Positions 48,112 through 60,427 of a stretch of DNA of 64,000 nt are shown in pieces. The stretch covers positions 2,031,001 to 2,095,000 of the forward strand of contig JAZKJV010000086.1 of assembly GCA_037367405.1 (NCBI GenBank), read 5' to 3'. How positions within the stretch are numbered: the stretch's first letter is position 1; every line of letters starts with the position of its first letter. The DNA is from Ottelia alismoides. Its lineage: Eukaryota; Streptophyta; Magnoliopsida; Alismatales; Hydrocharitaceae. Under the pieces are notes generated by a model, which was not told the origin of the DNA, ran no database searches, and saw only the letters and a list, made by a program, of their open reading frames with translations. The position numbers and the translations under genes are program-made.

Positions 48112-48389
48112 ATCTCCCCACTTATACATGAACTCACAACTTCCTCATTAGAGGTCTCATGTTTCCCACTGATGAATCTCAGATACATCATATTAAATTC
48201 ATTAATTATTATCCCAACTTAAAAAAATCAATAAAAACCACAAATAATTCATTGATATTAACTTTTATTAACTACATATATATATATATTCTGTGTATAA
48301 TTAACAATAAAATAATATCCCTATTTATTGTATATTTATTAATAAATTTCTCTTTTATCAAAATTCTCAAAAAATAGATAAATATTGTC

Positions 48390-50960
48390 GATAATTGTTT
48401 TGGTCTTAAAAAATAATTGAAAATACAAAAAATCACAAACCAACCAAAATCAAGTGTTTTTACCTATTAAAAATGCTACTAAAAAAATCTCTTTGTGCAA
48501 TTGACTTCTTTTGACTTATTGTCCAACATGAAACTTGTACATCTCATCAAGAACTACAACTTTCATGTTTTTACTTTTTATTAATTAGTCTCTTACTATT
48601 TCTATCTAAATTTTATTTATTTATCATATTTTCTGAATAATTGATTGAGCCATGTGGCACCCTCTGGGCCGCCCACGTGGCATGCTCCCCTCCGTCCACC
48701 CGTCTCTCTCCTTGCCCATTCAATATCACCATTAGATCAAATCCACGTTGCACGCTTCCGCTCATCTCTCCGTCGCTGGATGAGATCTCATGATATCTTC
48801 TAGATCGCTCCTTAACGCCCTCACCTGGACTGTTAGATCGTTTGATCCAATGACGCGAGCTTCATCATCTACCTCTAGTAAACGTCAACCTAGGTTTTAT
48901 GCCTCGTTGAAGCCCTCACACCCTTCCGATTTTGGAAGCCATCTCTTGTCACATCTCCTCATCTTAATGCCTCATGCACGCATCCTCGAGATCCACCATC
49001 TTCGCGCAACTCAAGATCCACAATCTTCGTGCAACCTTCATTGAGCCCCTCCATCAGTCCAACCCTTCAAATCGACCGTTCAAAAACCTCTCTCCACCTC
49101 ATCTATAACCATTCTCCTCCTCCATAAACCACCATGTTCGTCGCCTTCTTCCCTGATCCACCATTCTACGTATAGAAACCTCGTCGTCTTTCTCTTGTGA
49201 CAGAGAAGGATGGAGTTGATGCACAATGATGGGTCTCCAGGAAGGTGTTGATCCATCGCCTGTCCGACCATGCTGCGGTTGCATTTGGCTCCACTTAGCT
49301 CCATGACTAGTTGCACACAATGAACGTGACCCATGCCTCAACCCAAGCCACATTCGCCCGCCTTCTTCTCATTTGATTCTCCAAGCACACTCTTGTAATT
49401 TTTCATTTGTTTTCTCCTACTTAATTACACACACACACACAGACATATCTCCTCTGTCAATAAACCACACCACCAACTTCATCATATCACTCTGACCTTT
49501 GCCTACCCCTCCGTTTTCCTTCTCCCCTTCTCCAGAACCTCCCCGCTCCGACCATCTTCCTCCTCCTGTAAGGGAGAGGAACCCATTCAGACTCCACCTC
49601 TAACCACCTATAGACCTCCGATTACCTCACTAACGCACACACACAACCTGTTTCGACTATTTCTAACACCTGCATGTCCTATCCTTCGATGCCCAGAGCT
49701 CTGCAACCTGCTCCATTCGACAACCCAGCTCACGATAACGCTTCATCACCACGATTCTCTGGCCATCATCGAGCCTCCATCTCATCTCCAACTACCTCAC
49801 ACGACCTCTAGTGATCTTCCTCGACCATCATGCAAGCGAGTGGAGCCCGAAGGAGTTTCCCAGGGTACTTTAGAGCCCCACCAAGTCTGCCACGTGAGGC
49901 AGCATTGTTGACAAACTCGATGTACATCCATCATTCGACCATCATGATCGTACAACCCTGATTTAGTCCCAATCGTAGCACCATACAGATGGACTCTGTG
50001 AGGAACAAACCACCCCCTGAAGCTTTAGTGCCCTCCACGTGGTTACCGAGCTTGTAGCCACCACCGAACCTATCTCCGCATGTCCTGTACATGAGGGGTT
50101 GGGGTATTTGGAGAATCGACCCAAGTCATCTCCAAATCTTCATCCAAGTCCTCAGGCGCATGCCTCATGTACGTGCTTGGGGTTTTTACATGGAGGCCAT
50201 GCTAGCTTTTGAATATTGCAAAAAGGCCCCCGTGTGCAAAAGAAATATTATAGGGAGGCCCCTCCGAGTTTTGATTGTTAAAAATATGCCCCTCCATGGG
50301 CATATTTGTTATTATTTATCCAATAATTTTCATTTTTTGACTACATTATACACTTTCACTATTTATGTCATATCTTGAGCATATAAACTCCGTTTTTCAT
50401 TGATTCCGGTCTCATTTTATTGCTATTTTCATCCTCTATCTAATGGAATCCTTTATTTCCCAATTTAGCACTTAAATACACACGCTATATTTTGATATCT
50501 ATTGTATTGATTGATCTCCATTCCTTGATGCTATTAATACATTTTATTTCTCAATTTGTCTTCGAAAATAACCCTTCTCGGTTGCTCATGGATCTAATTA
50601 TTTTAGGATATTTTTGTACATAATTAATTCCTTGCATCACATAGTTATCTGTTGCATAACATACACATTGCATCTCCTTTTAATTGCATAGAAATAAAAT
50701 AAAAATGCATGCATCATATTATTTTGTCTTTGCATCATTTCGTTTGCATGATATGCATGCATTTCATTCTGTGTCATGCATCACATCTGCATATGACAAC
50801 CTAGACTTGAGAATTTAATCACTCAATTTTTAATCGATAACTTTCGATAGATAGATGAGAAGGCTTGTGTCCCTGTGTTCGACCTTGGTATATTTTCCAA
50901 GTAAAATAATTGCCACATATTCGAAGGTGTGGTTTGATGAATCTGTGATTCATCACTCTT
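48390..50960 (+). repeat. Gypsy-type LTR (copy C), approximate borders
   Basis: Aligns in order with the 5' LTR at 51,044-54,602. CTTGTACATCTCATCAAGAA matches its TTGTAGATCTCATCAGGATC. Shared blocks are AGCCATGTGGCACCCTCTG with GGCCACGTGGCGCCCTCTG, and GTTCGACCTTGGTATATTTT with GTTCGACCTTGGACTTCCAC near the right end. Both have a C/T-rich middle. It is diverged from copy D and is probably an older solo LTR or the LTR of a related element. Confidence 0.65.
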
Positions 50961-51043
50961 AAACTTCAAAATAGAGCTTTGTTCCCGAGTAAATAGATGC
51001 ATATTTCTACTTATATTACATAATTAACATTCATGCATACAGT

Positions 51044-54000
51044 GATAACATTTGCATTTTAGCATTCATATATTGCATTAAAAAAGAAGCCAAGATCACT
51101 TGTAAAATCCCCCTATTAAACAACACCTCCCTTATGATATATACACCTTTAGTTAATAATATAAGGAAGAAAGTCAGAGATCTCCTTTGTAAAACACCCA
51201 ATAAAGCCCTAGAACCCCTGGACCTTAGAAGGACCATAGTTCTCTTGTACCAACTCCAAAACAGGTCTACTCATCTTCAGATGAATACACATCCAGAGAC
51301 CTTTAAAATGAGACTAATTTCATCCAATTCGGAGCTCGTAGGAAGAAGTTGGGTTTTTGGGCCTCTATGTATACTATATCTGTGTATATTTGTATTCATG
51401 TATTTTTGTATCATATTTGACCTCATCTCCATTTTTAATCAACATGAGATTTGTAGATCTCATCAGGATCTACGACTTTTATGTTTTGAGTTTTTCCAAA
51501 TTCAGCCTCATTATCTCTCTAATCTCATTTCCCCTCTCATCCACTCACAGCTGGCCACGTGGCGCCCTCTGATTGCGCCACGCAGCCTGCTCCCCTTGTC
51601 TCATCCGCCTTCGCTCATGACCGTTGGATCTTCATCTCGATCCAACGGTCCCAATCTCTCTACGCCCGCTTCTTTTCTCAACCATTAGATCATCCTCAGG
51701 ACTTCATCTCGTCCTCCTCGCACCTCAGCCCTTCGATCAGCATCTGGATCACATCCACTCCGTCCGCCGGCGCCTCGCCTTCAACCCGCCATGTGGCGCA
51801 TTAATCGCCACTCGATCGTGCCCACATCCATGCATCGTTACCATCCGCTGCTGCTATAATACCAGCAACTCGATTGCAGGTCCTAATCTAATCTCACTCG
51901 TCCAATAGCGCTGCGCCTCCAGTACGACACGTGGAGCATCCTCCACTCTTCGATCGCATCGCCTCGATTTAATCTCAGCCATCTCTTAGCGCTTCGCTGG
52001 TAGCCGTTGGATCTTACGATCCAACATCTAGGGTCTCGTCGTCTACCTCCGGTCGACTCTCTCTCCCACGATCTCGATCTTGCGCAAGGGGCCACCCCCT
52101 TTCTATTTTCAGCTCCACCACAACCACCTTCTCCGATCACCAACGCCACCACGACCATCACCACTCTTCCCTCATCCTCGCCAGCTCCCTCACTCCCCAC
52201 GACTATCACCAGAATTGACCCACGACTCCCACGAACCTCACCTCGTCACCAGCTACCCCATCACCTTCACCCTATAAATCATCGTCCTCCAGCCACATTC
52301 TTCCCCATCCGCCATTCCAGAGAGATTCCCTGAGCTCCGGCCTTCGATTTGGTGACAGCAATTCATTGAGACGTTGAGCGAAAATGGGCATCTTATCCGA
52401 CGAGATCCACGACCAACTCCGCCGTGCTGCAGCTACCTCCGTGAGCTGCTTGAGCTCAGGCCTCCTACCGACCTTCGAGCGACGATATAGAAGCTTCCTC
52501 TGAGCTTCTAATCCCAGGTAGAATCCTCCATCGATCCTCCGATCTTCTTCTCTGTTTCTCCTTTGATTTCTCCGATTAAATTCGCCCTCCATAATCGTCT
52601 TCTCAATCCACCGTCCTCCCTCCGAGCTCCGCGACGGAGCACTGATCCTCGCGTTAGCCTTAGCTTCGTCAAAAGCCGTACTTCACCTTCGCTCGATCCC
52701 AGCTCCGCCACCTCGACGGATCTCGCTCATCGGTCATCCTCACTCCTCCATAGGCCTCGCATTTTGCTTCGAAATACTCCACGGACACCACGCACGCTTC
52801 GGCGATATCACTAACCCTTGCAGGTACTTCCATCTTGATTGGCCGGAGGCTCGTCGGAGCTATATTCGAGCTCCTCCGTCACCGAGCTCCAGCGCATCTC
52901 CTTCCCCCCTGAGACGACCGGACGCTTCGCCGCCTCACCACGCACCTTCCGAGCTTCTCCAGACCCTCCATCGCCACTCGTCGACGATAGGAGGACGGGG
53001 AGGATCTACACCATCTTCATCGGAGCCCAGCCCCTCTCCGCCGTAGGAGGCAAAGGGCCGTTGGGGACGAAATCCCACAGCCGTCCGATCGTCTTGATCG
53101 AACGGACAGAAGCACTACACGACGTCTCCTTCCGCAACCGTTGGATCATCCGTGAACCTACGGGCTTGATCACGCCACGTCGCCATCAGCCAAAGCAACA
53201 GAGGGCCGTTGGATTCCTCTAGATCCAGTGACGCTTCATCGTCCACGTCGTACTCTTCATCGAGATTCAAAGACTGTTTGATCAATTTTGATCCAACGGG
53301 TCAAGCCACGCCACGTGACTTCCTTTCATCACTGTCGGATCACCACTCGATCCCACGGCCCAGATCAGTCCACGTTGCCCGATCCGAGCCTCTTCCCCGA
53401 CCGCTAAGCTCGGATCCCCGAAGCTTTTCCGAGTCAACACGCAAGCCTTCAGAGTCACCCGAGCCTCGTCCCTAGCCATCGAAGTACTCCGAGCCTCAGG
53501 ACCCCACGTGATTGGCACGTGCTTCCTGGGTCAATTGCATCGAGGCCCCTGAAGGTTTTCCATATTGCACTTCAGTCCCTGCCAGGTGCACTTCACGTGA
53601 GGAGCACGTGAGCCGTGGAAAATTTGCATCTACCCCCTTGCATTCTAGGTAATTGCACAAAAGTCCTTGTCTGCATGTTTTATTTTCAGCAATTTAATTT
53701 TCTGTAATTGCATTTATACCCTTGTATTTGCACGTATGTTTAAACATACATTTAGCCTCATTTTCAAATTCTAAAAATTGCATTGTGAAGTTTATGTTGT
53801 CCTCTTCATTATGAGACAGGTGGCATATTTTTGTAATATCAGTAGAATTTTCTATTAATTAAGTGGCTCATTTTTGCTATATTTTGCCCAATTCCACCTC
53901 TTAATTAATAGTAATTTTTCTGTGACTTAAAAAATTCTCCAAAAATCACATTAGATTCAGGACAATTAAGTTCACATTATGACCAAAAATCATCTCATTT

Positions 54001-54602
54001 GCACGCATCTCGATGCATAAATAAATCATTTATTGATTTGATTAATTGATTTTTAATAGGTTTATTTCACATGAAAATTTATGCTCATTAATTTTCCTGG
54101 ATTCTTTACACTTAGGATACAGTGTGATTTGGTATTTATTAAAATTAAAGTAGTCAAAATCACCTTGCATTCATTTTTAATTCATAGTTAATTCATTTTG
54201 TGTCAGAAAATTCCAAAAAAATAGGGTAGCTTAATTTCATCATATTTCATCATCTGGCCAAGTTTCATAATTTTGTAATTAATTTGACCATCTTTCTGAA
54301 TTAACCTACAATTTAGCCTGATTTTGCATGTGTCTTGCATAAAAAAACCAAAAAAGACCAAAAATATTTCCTCTGAAAATCATACCTTGGAAATTTGCTT
54401 CGAATCTACCTAAGGAGACAGCTGCCTCCCTGAGTTCGACCTTGGACTTCCACCAAGTAAAAAAATTGCCCCTCCAGATTAACTTGAATATAATTGAAAG
54501 TGGTTTTTGATCTGCTCTCATTATCCGACTGCAACGAACAATATCAATTAATTTGAACATTAATTTGCTCGAATTAACAAAAGTAGTGGGAGCCATTTAT
54601 CA
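51044..54602 (+). repeat. 5' LTR of the Athila-like element (3.56 kb, copy D)
   Basis: Starts TGATAA (51044) and ends TTATCA (54602), perfectly inverted, followed within three bases by the primer site. The middle (51,540-53,500) is C/T-rich with many chance frames in both strands. G-box-like CCACGTGGC and similar ACGT words occur at about 51,554, 53,310 and 53,505. The left end rests on the TGATAA/TTATCA match, because the second LTR is outside the window. Confidence 0.7.
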
Positions 54603-54604
54603 AA

Positions 54605-54622
54605 TTGCACCATTGCCGGGGA
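54605..54622 (+). other. Primer-binding site (tRNA-Asp type)
   Basis: TTGCACCATTGCCGGGGA differs from the classical TGGCGCCGTTGCCGGGGA of Athila and related elements, complementary to tRNA-Asp, at three positions. All three are G-to-A or G-to-T; two remove a CpG. Confidence 0.85.
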
Positions 54623-56274
54623 GGCACGACTTAGGTTAATTTGAAGTGAAATTTTGATTGTTTGATTTTCTATCCCCGGGTAGTCTGACCCCCGATTTTT
54701 CTTGTGAATATTTCTCTGTCTTTTAAATTTTTGCATTTTTGTGTCGTTCTCTATCTGACCTCAACTTATTTTTGTGCGAGGGATGCCGGAGTCGAAGACC
54801 CTTCGAGGAACCCACATTTTAATTTGTTTGAGAGATTTGAGAGGGACTTGTTTATTTCTCATTTTTCTTCACATCATTTCTAGCGGTTCCCGTTTGGGTT
54901 CTCGCGTGTGTAAAGATAGTGGAACTGTGTCTCCGTGTGCTGTGTGGTTTGAATTGTAACTTAGGCTTGCACTAGCGGCTCCTCGAGCCACTTTAGGAAT
55001 TGCTTGTGCTCGTAAATTTTTTAGGACCACACAATACAATTAAAAGACACACTTAGACCGTAGATCTAGTCAAATCAACCTGTGCTTTACTCGCTAATAG
55101 AACTGCTTGTCTAGGAGCGGATTTTGTCGTATGCATTTGCATGTAGTGTAAAGATTTCAATTCTGTTCTGCATCCTGCATACAAGCTAAGGGACCACTGT
55201 AAGTCTTCTAACTCAGCATATGCATCATCGTTTTTCGTGCATAGGCTTTTCTCGATTTCCCCCTCAGTTTTTCACAGTTAAATTAAACGGAAATTGGGAC
55301 TGGACGATAGGTGTGCAGTGTGGTTGGAATAACAAGTGATAACTGATCTTAAAACCGGGACTGCTAACATTATTGACAAAAAAAATCAATAAAATTGGAA
55401 AATTTGTTTGCAGGAGACTAATCCCCGACCTTGTTTTCAGGCTGAGTGAGGGTACATGAGTGTGTGTGAACACCTTATGGCAGAGCCAAAATCCTCGCCT
55501 TCCATATCACGGGCCAACTGATCCTAGCAAATATCACGAGTTGAATATTTTTAGATTTATTGACTAGTACCAAGTAGCCTCCGCCTGTTCGCGGGTAGTC
55601 AGGGGTGAACCTGCGGTACTTCGCGACAAGTTGCTAGTAACCCTTCGGGGCAAAGTCCCAGCCTTGTCAGCCTCCGCTTGCTTGCAGGTAGATAGGGGCA
55701 TGGTCTTTGAGTCCATCAACTTGGGATAGGAGCGAAGAAAGGAAGGACCGGCGGTATCATAGGCGACATGTTAAACAGGGAAGACGCATCCGGCTCTGAG
55801 CCGACTTCCCTATAGGCCGTGTAAATCCTTGCTATCTTGCTTGAAAAATCACACTTAAAATTAACAAGATTAATTGGACTTGGTTTCGAGTCCTTCATTG
55901 TGTTGAATGTGAACCTAGGGTCTTGGATTGAATTGCTTGCTTCAGGTAGGAGTAAAATCCTATCTTTACTCAGAACTCCTGACTCTTCTCGCCACTTCAA
56001 GATGAATGACTGGGGGGATATCGACACATTATTTGCCAATCTCTCTTTGAGCCCCCCATGAAAATCATCTTCACAGGCCCAAGCGCACCTTGGACCACCC
56101 AAGACTCATGACCCTCTTGAGTTCTGGATCCCTCACACCCAGGGTGGTTACTGTCAAACCAACCCTCTCCTCTCCTCTGAGCTTACCGAGGAAGACCATC
56201 ACCTCAGTAAGAAACCCTTCCTTGAGTTTTCCTCTAATCCAGATCATTTCCATTTCCCAGGACTAGAGGACAAG
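54623..56274 (+). other. Untranslated leader of the Athila-like element
   Basis: No protein motif is present. At 55,572-55,592 and 55,668-55,688 the word CCTCCGC.TG..CGC or GCAGGTAG occurs twice in similar context, each able to fold (CCTCCGC with GCGGG or GCAGG). Such leader hairpins in retroelements can serve packaging or dimerisation; that role is only a guess here. Confidence 0.5.
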
Positions 56275-57740
56275 ATGCCACCAAAGCAACCCCCAGAAGA
56301 GAAAAACCAAGATGATCCACTCCAGCAAGTATTGGCTCGCCTCGCCCAAGCCGAACAAACGAATGCGGATCTTACAACAAGAATGGGACAAATCATTGCA
56401 GCAGGAGGAATCGACCGACCAATGGTTGATGCCTATAACCCAACAGAGAATGAGATACAAAGTTGGTTGGCACCAGCGGTTCCCGCCGAAGCATTTGAGC
56501 TCAAGCCCCACTTCCTTAGCCTGCTACCGAAGTTCAAAGGAAATGCCCATGAAGAACCATATGCCTTCCTCCGAGACTTTGAGCTGGTTTGCAACAACCT
56601 GAGCCATCCTAGGGTTGGGCAGGATTACATTCGACTGAACGCCACCCCTTTTGCCTTAGGAGATAAGGCAGCACATTGGCTGAAGAACCTAGGGGTGAGA
56701 TGTACAAACTGGATGCAGTTCAAGGACTTATTCCTGAAGAAGTTCTACCCTCTCAGTAGGACTAACCAAATGAGAACAAAGATCTCCAGTTTCTCTCAGG
56801 GACCCAGTGAACCATTCCATGATGCCTGGGATATGTTTAATGACCTAGTTCAGAAATGTCCCTGCCATGGCATTTCTAAGGCGATCTTAGTCCAGAACTT
56901 GTTCTGTGGTCTAACCTAGGAGATGCAGGGGTTAGTAAGTGCCGCCTGTGGAGGAAGCTATCTAAATAAAAATGAGAATGCTGTATGGAAGATACTAGAG
57001 CAGATGGCGGAAACCGGCAGGTCGCAGGCCACCAGAGGCTATCAGTTGTCTCCCTCAATATTATCTAATGAGATAACCCACAGGACAGTAGCGGATCTGA
57101 TAGAGGACCTCATCCCCAGCATGGGGATGATTGCTGATAAGTTTACCATGGTCGAGCAGATCCACAAGAGGGTCACTGACCTTAGGTCTCTCTAACGTCT
57201 ACCGAAGCAAGTGGAGGAACTTTCTAAGAAGGTAGCTAAGATAAAGCTACCTGCCCCTTCTACACCATATGTACCTGTACATCGAGTCCATCTTGTATAG
57301 GAACAGGCACCGGGGCCTCAGAGTGGCTGGGATCAGACTTACACCCAGCAGGATCATCATGCACCCCCACAAGTGGAGACCGGATACGAGGAGCCTCTGC
57401 AGGTGTTCGAGATCAACGGGCTGTGGTACAGCCGTGACCCCGTCGGCAGACAGTCGGGGATGGGGAATGGTCAGCATCACCGACCTTCCCCAGCTTACCA
57501 AGAAACCAGCTCCGTCCCCGCACCACGTTTTGTTTAGTCCAGGCCCGAACAAGGGTACCAACCTTAGAAGCACAAGCAGCAGCAACGCGCATTCCAGCAG
57601 GGTCCGTCCCATCAGCATCAGCAGTATCGGCATGGCCAGCAAGGTCAGTACAGAACCTCATCCACAAGTCAGAATCAGCAAGTCTAGCCCACCGAATTGG
57701 AGTCACTCACCGTGGCGATCCAGACCTGTCTGATAGGGTC
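56275..57740 (+). pseudogene. gag of the Athila-like element
   Basis: ATG at 56275 (MPPKQPPEEKNQDDPLQQ) opens a Retrotrans_gag protein with FELKPHFLSLLPKFKGNAHE (about residues 73-92), ATPFALGDKAAHWL (about 125-138) and WMQFKDLFLKKFYP (about 147-160). The frame is cut by TAG at 56917, in GLT*EMQ, and by TAA at 57193, both in the same frame. The tail to about 57,740 is Q-rich and contains LQVFEINGLWY. No CCHC zinc knuckle was seen, as is usual for this lineage. Confidence 0.88.
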
Positions 57741-57767
57741 CAACAGATCCAGAATGACTATCCGGAT

Positions 57768-59249
57768 ATGAGAACCGATCTGAATCATGTTTCCCGTACC
57801 CAAGATCAACAAATGACGCCAAAGACCCCAATTCCCACCCAGGTTCAGGCCAACCCGAACAGATTAAATCAAGGCCAGAACCGACCTCATGATCAGGTAT
57901 ACTATTCAGATAAGTCTTTATCTGAACATGAGATCCTTTCATACGATAATGTAAATCATATGTCCCTTAGGAGCGGAAGGACCGTGATCGTACCTGATCG
58001 GGCACGGACACCGAAGGAAGGAGCCGCCAAGTCTCTACTTGAGGAGAACTTGGAGGAAGAAGAGGAGCAGCATCACCATCACCACCGCCAGCAGAAGAAG
58101 AGGACTTCTAGGTCCTCGAAGCATCAAACCCGCATCAGTAGTGAGTTCGAAGAAACTGATGAAGAGCCCGCACCTCCATCTGAGGAGGACCGTCCAGAAG
58201 AAGCGGAAGATGCATCACCGGTTTCACCACAACATGTTTCTTTTAGTCCTAGTCAGAGTCCGAGTCTGTTTCAGAGTCCGAGTCGTGTACAGAACTCAGT
58301 TCCAGCTTTCAATGAAAAAATTTCAGTTTCAGAGCATGAGTTAGAGCCAATAATCCCTTTCCCCCGAGTTCTTACGGGTGGAAAGAAGAAATTCAAAAAA
58401 ATCCAAAAAGATGACCCTGAGATGGCAGAGTTCTGCAACAAATATATCAAGGTCACAATCCCCTTTGACAAGTACGTGGAAATGACTCCTGCATTTCAGA
58501 AATACCTTAAGGTGAGATGCACACCTACTAGGGTCAGCAGGAAGACCAAAAGCCGTGTTGAGAAACACATTCTGTTAGTAGCCACTACTTGTGCAATAAA
58601 AAACTCGTTTCCAAGAAAATGAAGAGACATGGGTGCACATTATGTGGTGAGTCATGTCGATGACATTGCGTTTGCACGCACTCTCCTAGACAACAGATCC
58701 TCAATTAATTTAATGCCTACAACCCTCTATGAGCGGCTTAATCTCGGACCTCTTAGGAAATCTAGAGCCCTCCTGCAGTTCGCTGATAAATCAGCCAAGA
58801 GGTCCCAAGGAGAATTGAGGAATGTTGTAATCAAACTCGAGGGTCAAGAATACATGGTGGAATTCACTGTCCTCGATATGGAAACCCCTCGTAATTGGAG
58901 AGATTCCCAGATCATCTTAGGCAGGCCCTTCCTCAGGACGGCGGGGGCCTTGTTTGATTATAAGATCGGGAAGATTCAGTTCGAAACTCCAGGCAGAGAT
59001 GAGGAACTACAGATGAAGCAAACCAGATGGCAGAGATCGGATTCCGAGCCCACCATCGAGTACTCTTCGTCCGAAGCAGACCGCGACCATGTAGACACAG
59101 TTGGGCCATGGAGACAGAACCCAACCAGCATCGATGAGTCCCTCCCCTTTGGAGATGATCCAGTGCATGAGTCAGTTTGCGAGATCCTCAGAGACGAGTA
59201 CAGCTCAGAACCTGCATCCCCCTACATCTTCGATGACTTAGAAGCCTAG
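57768..59249 (+). pseudogene. Linker and aspartic protease of the Athila-like element
   Basis: The frame is shifted by two relative to gag. It gives an acidic, serine-rich linker, then KKFKKIQKDDPEMAEFCNK, a TGA at 58620, and the retropepsin-like domain from 58,629. The active-site region reads LLDNRSSINLMPTTLYERL where the lineage has D-L-G-S-S-I, so the glycine after the catalytic Asp is R (GGA to AGA would do it). The flap-proximal ILGRPFLRTAGALFD block is intact (about residue 97 of this piece). The frame stops at 59247 and continues into RT in the same frame. Confidence 0.85.
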
Positions 59250-59255
59250 CTGGTC

Positions 59256-60397
59256 TTGTCAGTCCTTCCCTCTTTAGGACAATCAGAAGATGAGGATGAC
59301 GAGTCAGATGAGGCTTTCACCGATTGCATGGAGATCTTTGACAATCCGACTCCAGAGCCAAACAATTTGGTGGTAGCAGTAACAGAGAAAGATCCAGCCA
59401 CTTCCAACACTGAGCCAGATTCGATTGAGCCAGATTTCCTAGATGATCACACCTTACCTGAGCTCAAACCTTTACCCACAACACTGAAATATGCCTTCCT
59501 TGCGAGTCAAGAGAAGAAATATCCGGTCATCATAAGTTCGCGATTGACCGAGGAGCAGGAATCTCACTTGCTAGAGATCTTGGAGAAAAACCGCAAGGCA
59601 ATAGGGTGGAGCATTTCCGATCTCGACAGGATAAATCCCGCTCTGTGTTCGCACCATATCTACATAGAGAATGAAGCCAAACCCTCTCGTGAATTCCAAT
59701 GTCGTTTGAATCCAAATTTACGAGAGTTAGTGAACAAAGAGATAGAGAAATGGTGCAATGCGGATTTCATTTATCCCATCTCTGACTCGAAATGGGTGGC
59801 CCCGATCCATGTGGTCCCGAAAAAGTCGGGAATTCAGACGACCACCAATGAGGACGGAGAGGAGATCGTGACGCGAGTACCCACGTCGTGGCGCGTCTGT
59901 GTGGATTACAGATGCTTGAATGCCGTGACGAAGAAGGATCATTTCCCCTACCATTCAATGATCAAATTCTAGAGAGACTAGCAGGGAAAGAATTCTTCTG
60001 TTTCTTGGATGGGTTCTCGGGCTACAATCAAGTAGCCATAGCTCCTGAGGATCAGGAGAAGACCACATTCACATGCCCCTTTGGTACCTATGCTTTCAGG
60101 CGCATGCCCTTTGGGTTATGCAATGCTCCGGGTACTTTTCAAAGGTGCATGATTGCTGTATTCGCCGAAATGGTCGGTGAATTCCTGGAAGTCTTCATGG
60201 ACGACTTCTCGATCCACGACGATTCCTTCGATTTCTATCTTAGGAATCTGGATCGAGTCCTCAAACGATGTTGTGAGGTTAATCTGGTGCTCTCCTGGGA
60301 GAAAAGTCACTTCATGGTGATGGAGGGCATTGTGTTGGGGCACATCATCTCCAAGAGAGGAATGGAGGTTGACCCTGCTAAGGTGGATGTGATCTGA
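59256..60397 (+). pseudogene. Reverse transcriptase of the Athila-like element
   Basis: Begins with an acidic linker, then SHLLEILEKNRKAIGWSISD (about 59,560), WVAPIHVVPKKSG (about 59,793) and WRVCVDYRCLNAVTKKDHFP (about 59,890). A frameshift at about 59,950 moves to the frame of FFCFLDGFSGYNQVAIAPED (about 59,992) and FRRMPFGLCNAPGTFQRCM. The catalytic box is EVFMDDFSIHD (about 60,190), the F-M-D-D form usual for Athila. A TGA at 60395 follows. All catalytic aspartates are present. Confidence 0.9.
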
Positions 60398-60427
60398 CGA
60401 TTCCAGCCACCAACCAACATCAAGCAG

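Larger units (their letters stand above)
46680..48160 (-). mobile_element. Copia fragment with order PPT - LTR - PBS - gag
   Basis: Read on the minus strand: a purine tract AAGTGGGGAGAT (about 48,123-48,112), an LTR (48111 to 46943), a primer site TGGTATCAGAGCC (46937-46925) and the beginning of gag (46888-46769). One LTR is thus flanked by 3' internal sequence on one side and 5' internal sequence on the other. Unequal recombination between tandem elements gives this order. The fragment is cut on both outer sides. Confidence 0.8.

Noticed and set aside
52007..53475. Several 80-130-codon frames rich in R, S and P on both strands
   Set aside because: All sit inside the GC-rich part of the 3.56-kb LTR; neither strand has domain motifs.
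57247..57706. Minus-strand frames of 97-131 codons
   Set aside because: Antisense shadows of the Q-rich gag tail, whose plus-strand reading has family similarity.
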